Shown: piece after piece, positions 63,652-64,000 of the stretch
Position numbering within the stretch: the first letter of the stretch is position 1
Layout of the letters: every line of letters starts with the position of its first letter
Assembly (NCBI GenBank): GCA_947502405.1
Contig: CANMZT010000002.1
Span: forward strand, 306,065 to 370,064
From: an uncultured Algibacter sp.
Lineage (GTDB): Bacteria; Bacteroidota; Bacteroidia; Flavobacteriales; Flavobacteriaceae
Direction of reading: 5' to 3'
Length of the DNA stretch: 64,000 nucleotides
The notes under the pieces: generated by a model
Database searches by the model: none
Told to the model about the DNA's origin: nothing
The model's input: the letters and a program-made list of their open reading frames with translations, nothing else
Translations under genes and position numbers: made by a program

Positions 63652-64000
63652 TTAAGCAGCAAACTTCATGGTATCCACATATGGGGATTTTCTTTTAATA
63701 ACAGCAAAGATGCGAGCTATCAATTTATTTCTAATGATATTTATTGTGCTCATTTTGTTTTTGCCCATAGCAACTCTTGCTTGATAATATTTTTTTAATT
63801 CTGGGTTATGTTGAATGCTGCTAACAGCACACATATGAATCAATGTCTTTACTTTTTTATTTGCCAATTCTGATACTTTGGTTTTGCCTCTTATGCTGGT
63901 TCCAGATTGATATGCAAAAGGGGCTGTTCCGCAATAAGATGCAAACTTTCGCCAGGTGTCAAATTTTTTGAAGTTCTCCGTTACAATTAGCATAGTAGTT
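63652..64000 (-). mobile_element. IS110-family transposase, C-terminal part (cut by window edge)
   Basis: The minus-strand frame is open to the right edge. The last 113 codons match the C-terminal domain of IS110/IS116/IS902 transposases: FKKFDTWRKFASYCGTAPFAYQSGTSIRGKTKVSELANKKVKTLIHM, with the conserved serine of SGTS. The ATG at 63991-63993 is internal (in-frame Thr codons precede it), so the protein continues beyond the window. The 96 nt between it and the epimerase gene must contain the element's right end, which I cannot define. The rest, including any bridge RNA, is outside. Confidence 0.85.

Noticed and set aside
1..64000. CRISPR arrays, tRNA or rRNA genes, riboswitches
   Set aside because: No regularly spaced direct repeats with unique spacers, no cloverleaf-like segments and no known riboswitch core were recognised on either strand, though a covariance search was not possible.

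Overview
The window is a piece of a low-GC Bacteroidota chromosome, almost certainly from a marine-type member of the Flavobacteriaceae. The evidence is the str-S10-spc-alpha ribosomal supercluster with flavobacterial protein variants, a SusC/SusD pair, secreted proteins with C-terminal sorting domains of the type IX secretion system (T9SS), promoters of the Bacteroidota form TTG-N19/20-TAnnTTTG, and several dispersed palindromes common in this family. I see no tRNA, rRNA, CRISPR array, prophage or complete mobile element.

Region 1 (1-16842, all minus strand) is a long ribosomal cluster transcribed right to left: rpsL, rpsG, fusA, rpsJ, rplC-D-W-B, rpsS, rplV, rpsC, rplP, rpmC, rpsQ, rplN-X-E, rpsN, rpsH, rplF-R, rpsE, rpmD, rplO, secY, infA, rpmJ, rpsM, rpsK, rpsD and rpoA (cut by the left edge). 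A consensus promoter lies in front of rpsL. The usual adk and map genes are absent between secY and infA, and tuf is absent after fusA. Two gaps, rpsJ-rplC and rpsK-rpsD, hold strong hairpins and are candidate regulatory leaders.

Region 2 (16.9-28.3 kb, plus strand) encodes envelope and nutrient-uptake functions: a BamA/TamA-like barrel protein, a SusC/RagA transporter, a SusD/RagB lipoprotein, two further surface lipoproteins (one with a Calx-beta-like domain), a terminator, and a secreted M4 metalloprotease with a T9SS sorting domain. No glycoside hydrolase is present.

Region 3 (28.3-39.5 kb) is mostly housekeeping: rlmB, a rhomboid protease, rarA, a HAD nucleotidase, a divergent polysaccharide deacetylase, radC, a PaiB-like FMN protein, a Tim44-like membrane protein, an Mpl-type muropeptide ligase and a TPR protein. 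Several genes here have a -7 promoter box ending only 3-5 nt before the start codon, which suggests leaderless mRNAs.

Region 4 (39.7-50.1 kb) is extracytoplasmic: a 2028-residue alpha-2-macroglobulin with two in-frame palindrome insertions, a lipoprotein, a T9SS-type M64 peptidase, a DUF4136 lipoprotein and a leucine-rich-repeat lipoprotein.

Region 5 (50.1-64 kb) has a repeat-filled gap, an sdpR-sdpI pair whose sdpI carries an in-frame stop, obgE, a fused hpt-adk gene, purK-purE, an M3 oligopeptidase, and a histidine kinase/response regulator pair beside a small secreted protein with three PAYKNYKxW repeats. It ends with a GbsR/MarR regulator that has two copies of a 26-nt palindrome and leads a set of small membrane proteins plus a TIGR01777 epimerase, and then the C-terminal end of an IS110-family transposase cut by the right edge.

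The most noteworthy items are the palindromes coding inside the macroglobulin gene, a three-copy dispersed element with a nearly invariant 28-nt end, the recurrent leaderless promoter geometry, and the two-component/PAYKNYKxW unit.
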